Position numbers and translations under genes: made by a program. A DNA stretch of 18,457 bases from Trichomonas tenax (lineage: Eukaryota; Parabasalia; Trichomonadida; Trichomonadidae): assembly GCA_023091735.1 (NCBI GenBank), contig JALKBU010001011.1, forward strand, positions 1 through 18,457. The letters are read 5' to 3'. Under the pieces are notes generated by a model. The model was not told the DNA's origin, did not search any database, and worked only from the letters and a program-made list of their open reading frames with translations. Shown piece after piece: positions 16,531 to 18,457 of the stretch (its first letter is position 1; every line of letters starts with the position of its first letter).

Positions 16531-17067
16531 ATGCCTGGATATGTTATTGGGTCTTATCCAAAAAGAACAGAGACATACTTGCAATTTGGAAATTTCATTT
16601 ATTCTGATGCAAATTCAAGTCCGAATCAGACAATAACCATCCATTTTCCTTTTACTAAAGTTATTCCTTCATCGCTTATTTTTAAAACGACAACTGATAT
16701 ATACCCAACTGAATGGTTATTTTTAGGCTCTAAAGATAATGTTGTTTGGACGGACTTAATATATAAAAAAGAATGCATTTGCTCACAGGAGTTTCAATCG
16801 CATCAATATAGCTATAAAGATCTGTGTCAAGAAAAGGAATTCATATACAACTTCACGAACACAAAATCGTTTCATTTTATTAAGTTTACGCAAATCAAAA
16901 ACACATACTACTCCAATGGTGTATATATAAACACATTCACTTGTAATGGCATTGAAATTAGTGGTGAGTTTGCAGGATCAAATTGCGAATGTTCTTTTAG
17001 TTGCAAAATTTTTGAGATGAATATTAAGATTTCTAATATAGTATCCTTCGTTTTATTAAATATTTAA
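16531..17067 (+). CDS. Discoidin / F5-8 type C-like protein, 178 aa
   Basis: Residues about 18-147 follow the F5/8 type C (discoidin) pattern: YSDANSSPNQTITIHFPF, then a strand ending in WLFLGSKDNVVWTDL (the family's W-x-x-x-GS-x-DN-x-x-W core, W62 to W73), an FTNTKSFHFIKFTQ strand, and the closing CNGIEISGEF at 139-147. Such domains bind glycans or phospholipids. The beginning of the usual domain is short, and there is no signal peptide, so it may be an intracellular variant or an N-terminally trimmed copy. After residue 147 a 31-residue Cys-containing and then Ile-rich tail follows that I do not recognise; it may result from a frameshift. The start is supported by an Inr 7 nt upstream; the stop reads TAAA. 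A MITE half-copy starts about 70 bp downstream. Confidence 0.65.
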   Translation: MPGYVIGSYPKRTETYLQFGNFIYSDANSSPNQTITIHFPFTKVIPSSLIFKTTTDIYPTEWLFLGSKDNVVWTDLIYKKECICSQEFQSHQYSYKDLCQEKEFIYNFTNTKSFHFIKFTQIKNTYYSNGVYINTFTCNGIEISGEFAGSNCECSFSCKIFEMNIKISNIVSFVLLNI

Positions 17068-17136
17068 ATGATTTATATATACGATATTGTAATGATCCTT
17101 TTGTTTTTATACCAAAAAAAAAAACTAAAATTTATT

Positions 17137-17307
17137 AGAGAGTCTATTAAGCTTGCTAGAGTTCATTTCAAGCTTGTTAGAGAGTCTATCAAGCTTGTTA
17201 AAGAATCTATCAAGCTTGTTAGAGTTCATTCCAAGCTTGATAGAGTTCATTTCAAGCCTGTCAGAGTGCGTATCAATCTTGCTAGGGAATCCATCAAGCT
17301 TAATAGA
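17137..17307 (+). repeat. 21-bp minisatellite, eight units
   Basis: Eight head-to-tail 21-bp units alternate AGAGTTCATTTCAAGCTTGT and AGAGAGTCTATCAAGCTTGT types (each plus T). Because 21 is a multiple of three, both strands stay open and mimic proteins of 7-aa repeats (ESIKLVR, VHFKLVR); this is a side effect, not a gene. The other locus has four units. Confidence 0.85.
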
Positions 17308-17403
17308 ACACCCTTTGTTATAATGGCAGACTTTACATGTCAAGACGTATTTAGAACTGCCATGTAAATACGTCACTTTTCGTGACTCTTTATTATACGC
17401 TCC
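17137..17403. mobile_element. Half copy of the MITE-like element
   Basis: It matches the right half of the 2789-3082 element: the minisatellite, then AATAGAACACCCTTTGTTA, a TTTACATG...CATGTAAA inverted pair, CACTTTTCGTGA and TCTTTATTATAC near 17400. The left inverted repeat is absent, so this copy is truncated or recombined. The final GGG of the terminus is changed (TATACGCTCC). Confidence 0.75.
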
Positions 17404-17508
17404 AATTCACTCAAACATAATTATATTCCAAAGTGATATTATTTCCTGTACATTTGCTTCAACATATGTTAAAAAGCTTTCATTGCAAAGTTAGATAATA
17501 ATTAATGT

Positions 17509-18110
17509 TTATGGATTCTCGGTGCTTTTTTCGTCCTCGTTAGAGTTGCTCTTTTTGAGTTTGTCGTGTAAAATGATTGACAACAGCAACACCGATGATT
17601 AAACCTGTGTTTGGTTTACTTGATTTATTTCCTTCAGGTGCACTTCCTTTTTCTTCATTATCTAGTTCATTATTTCCTGAGACAAAGGTACCTTCAGAAG
17701 GTCCTTCACCTTTTTTTGGATCTTCATTTCCTGTTGATTCACCACTCTCTTGTGGATCTTCAGTTTCTGGAGATTCTATTCAATTCCACCGGTTGGCTGA
17801 AGTACATAGGAAGCTTCTTTTAAAGTGAAACTATCAGTGGATGCTGTGTATTTGACTTTTTATCTTTTTCGTTGAACTTAAACTTTGTAAATGGGAATGC
17901 TTCTTGATTAATTTTTAAGTATCCGATTAGTTTGTACATCTAAATAAACAAATTTTTGGTTTTTATAGGTTCTGAAAATTCAATTCTGTTATCTCCTGGA
18001 TCTTCAAGAGGGAAACGAGCCAAGCATAAAATTGCCGCAATGCAAGTATTTTCATCTGTTTCTTTAGAAAAAATTTAATAGCAACATTACAATATATCTT
18101 ACTAACAGAG
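17509..18110 (-). pseudogene. Frameshifted surface protein with membrane anchor and acidic tail
   Basis: Coding blocks follow one another on the minus strand in changing frames. KFFSKETDENTCIAAILCLA and RFPLEDPGDNRIEFSE lie near 18080-17950, LIGYLKINQEAFPF near 17930, and STDSFTLKEASYVLQP near 17840-17790. An acidic, Pro/Gly/Ser-rich linker (PETEDPQESGE to NKSSKPNTG) spans 17780-17610, a membrane segment begins GLIIGVAVV, and after another shift the cytoplasmic tail is KKSNSNEDEKSTENP with TAA at 17509. An ectodomain, linker, one helix and a short Lys/acidic tail form a common layout of trichomonad surface proteins. At least four shifts or stops break it, and part of the membrane helix is missing. 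The N-terminus is cut off near 18110. Confidence 0.75.
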
Positions 18111-18457
18111 CCTCACCCATTAGGGAAAGCCAAAGTGTACGACTTTAGTGTTTCAAAATTGAAATAACAACGATTTTAGACATTGAATGGATGTATTAAA
18201 AAAATCAAAAATGGCGGAATTTTTGAAAAATCGCTTTTTGTCAATTTCACTCTTGTTGTCAGTGAGAAAACATTGCGTTCGGTCAACAACATTCATTTTC
18301 TGCGAAAAACTATGTGTTATGTCGTAATTGTGGGAAAATTTTTCCTTCTGCGGTGTAGTCCCGCGACCTTCATAACTTTTTATCTGATCAATATTTTTTC
18401 GATTTGAAAGTACTTTCATGTACATATTGATAGTTGTCTATCCAGTGGTATAAGTGG
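18111..18457. other. Right-edge segment, possible dispersed repeat
   Basis: The 5' part of the surface pseudogene ends abruptly here. The segment is less AT-rich (GGTGTAGTCCCGCGACC near 18353) and carries a 90-codon minus-strand ATG frame (18425-18153) beginning MYMKVLSNRKNIDQIK with no recognised domain. A repeat inserted into the pseudogene would explain both. No gene is claimed. Confidence 0.35.

Noticed and set aside
17068..17376. Long frames on both strands with 7-aa repeats
   Set aside because: A 21-bp minisatellite keeps frames open on both strands. The same array occurs in the MITE at 2.9 kb with no gene.
17577..17828. 83-codon plus-strand Ser/Pro/Phe-rich frame
   Set aside because: Antisense of the acidic linker of the surface-protein pseudogene.
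1..18457. CRISPR array, tRNA or rRNA genes
   Set aside because: No evenly spaced repeats with unique spacers, and no cloverleaf with a T-loop GTTCRA context were seen by eye. The only tandem arrays are gapless minisatellites.

Overview
The window looks like nuclear DNA from a parabasalid flagellate, most likely a trichomonad of the Tritrichomonas/Trichomonas type. This is inferred. The intergenic DNA is very AT-rich, the readable genes are intronless, and several start codons sit 6-17 nt downstream of a TCA(C/T)(A/T) motif, which matches the trichomonad initiator (Inr). Several stop codons read TAAA, like the trichomonad poly(A) signal. Families expected in trichomonads are present, including discoidin-like proteins and a surface protein with a membrane anchor and acidic tail. 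I saw no rRNA, tRNA, CRISPR array or prokaryotic operon.

Layout. Bases 1-1800 hold a small open frame cut by the window edge, then a scrambled foldback cluster of repeats around a 5'-truncated gene fragment with a winged-helix-like C-terminus. Bases 1800-5000 are mostly non-coding, with faint coding relics, a complete MITE-like element (2789-3082) containing a 21-bp minisatellite, and a 22-bp palindrome. From 5000 to 8100 there is a C2-like gene (+), an EF-hand gene (-), a 167-aa orphan gene (-) and a decayed paralogue of that orphan beside it. From 8200 to 10000 there are relics and a broken member of a trichomonad repeat-protein family. Bases 10503-12815 carry the largest gene, a 770-aa TOG-domain (CLASP/Crescerin-like) microtubule protein on the minus strand. 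Bases 12816-15372 hold a cluster of palindromes, a frameshifted relative of the broken gene near 9.5 kb, and minus-strand relics. Bases 15373-15711 encode a thioredoxin (-). Bases 16531-17067 encode a discoidin/F5-8C-like protein (+), followed directly by half of a second MITE copy with eight 21-bp units. Bases 17509 to about 18110 are a frameshifted surface-protein pseudogene (-), which appears to be interrupted by a possible repeat at the right edge.

The genes do not form a pathway. The live genes are single housekeeping or signalling units: thioredoxin, a TOG protein, an EF-hand protein and a C2 protein. They sit in a background of decaying multicopy gene families and small mobile elements. 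The clearest unusual items are the scrambled foldback cluster, the MITE with a copy-variable minisatellite at two loci, the tandem gene/pseudogene pair, and several hidden pseudogenes that only appear when frames are joined by eye. Identifications rest on motif recognition alone; no database search was possible.
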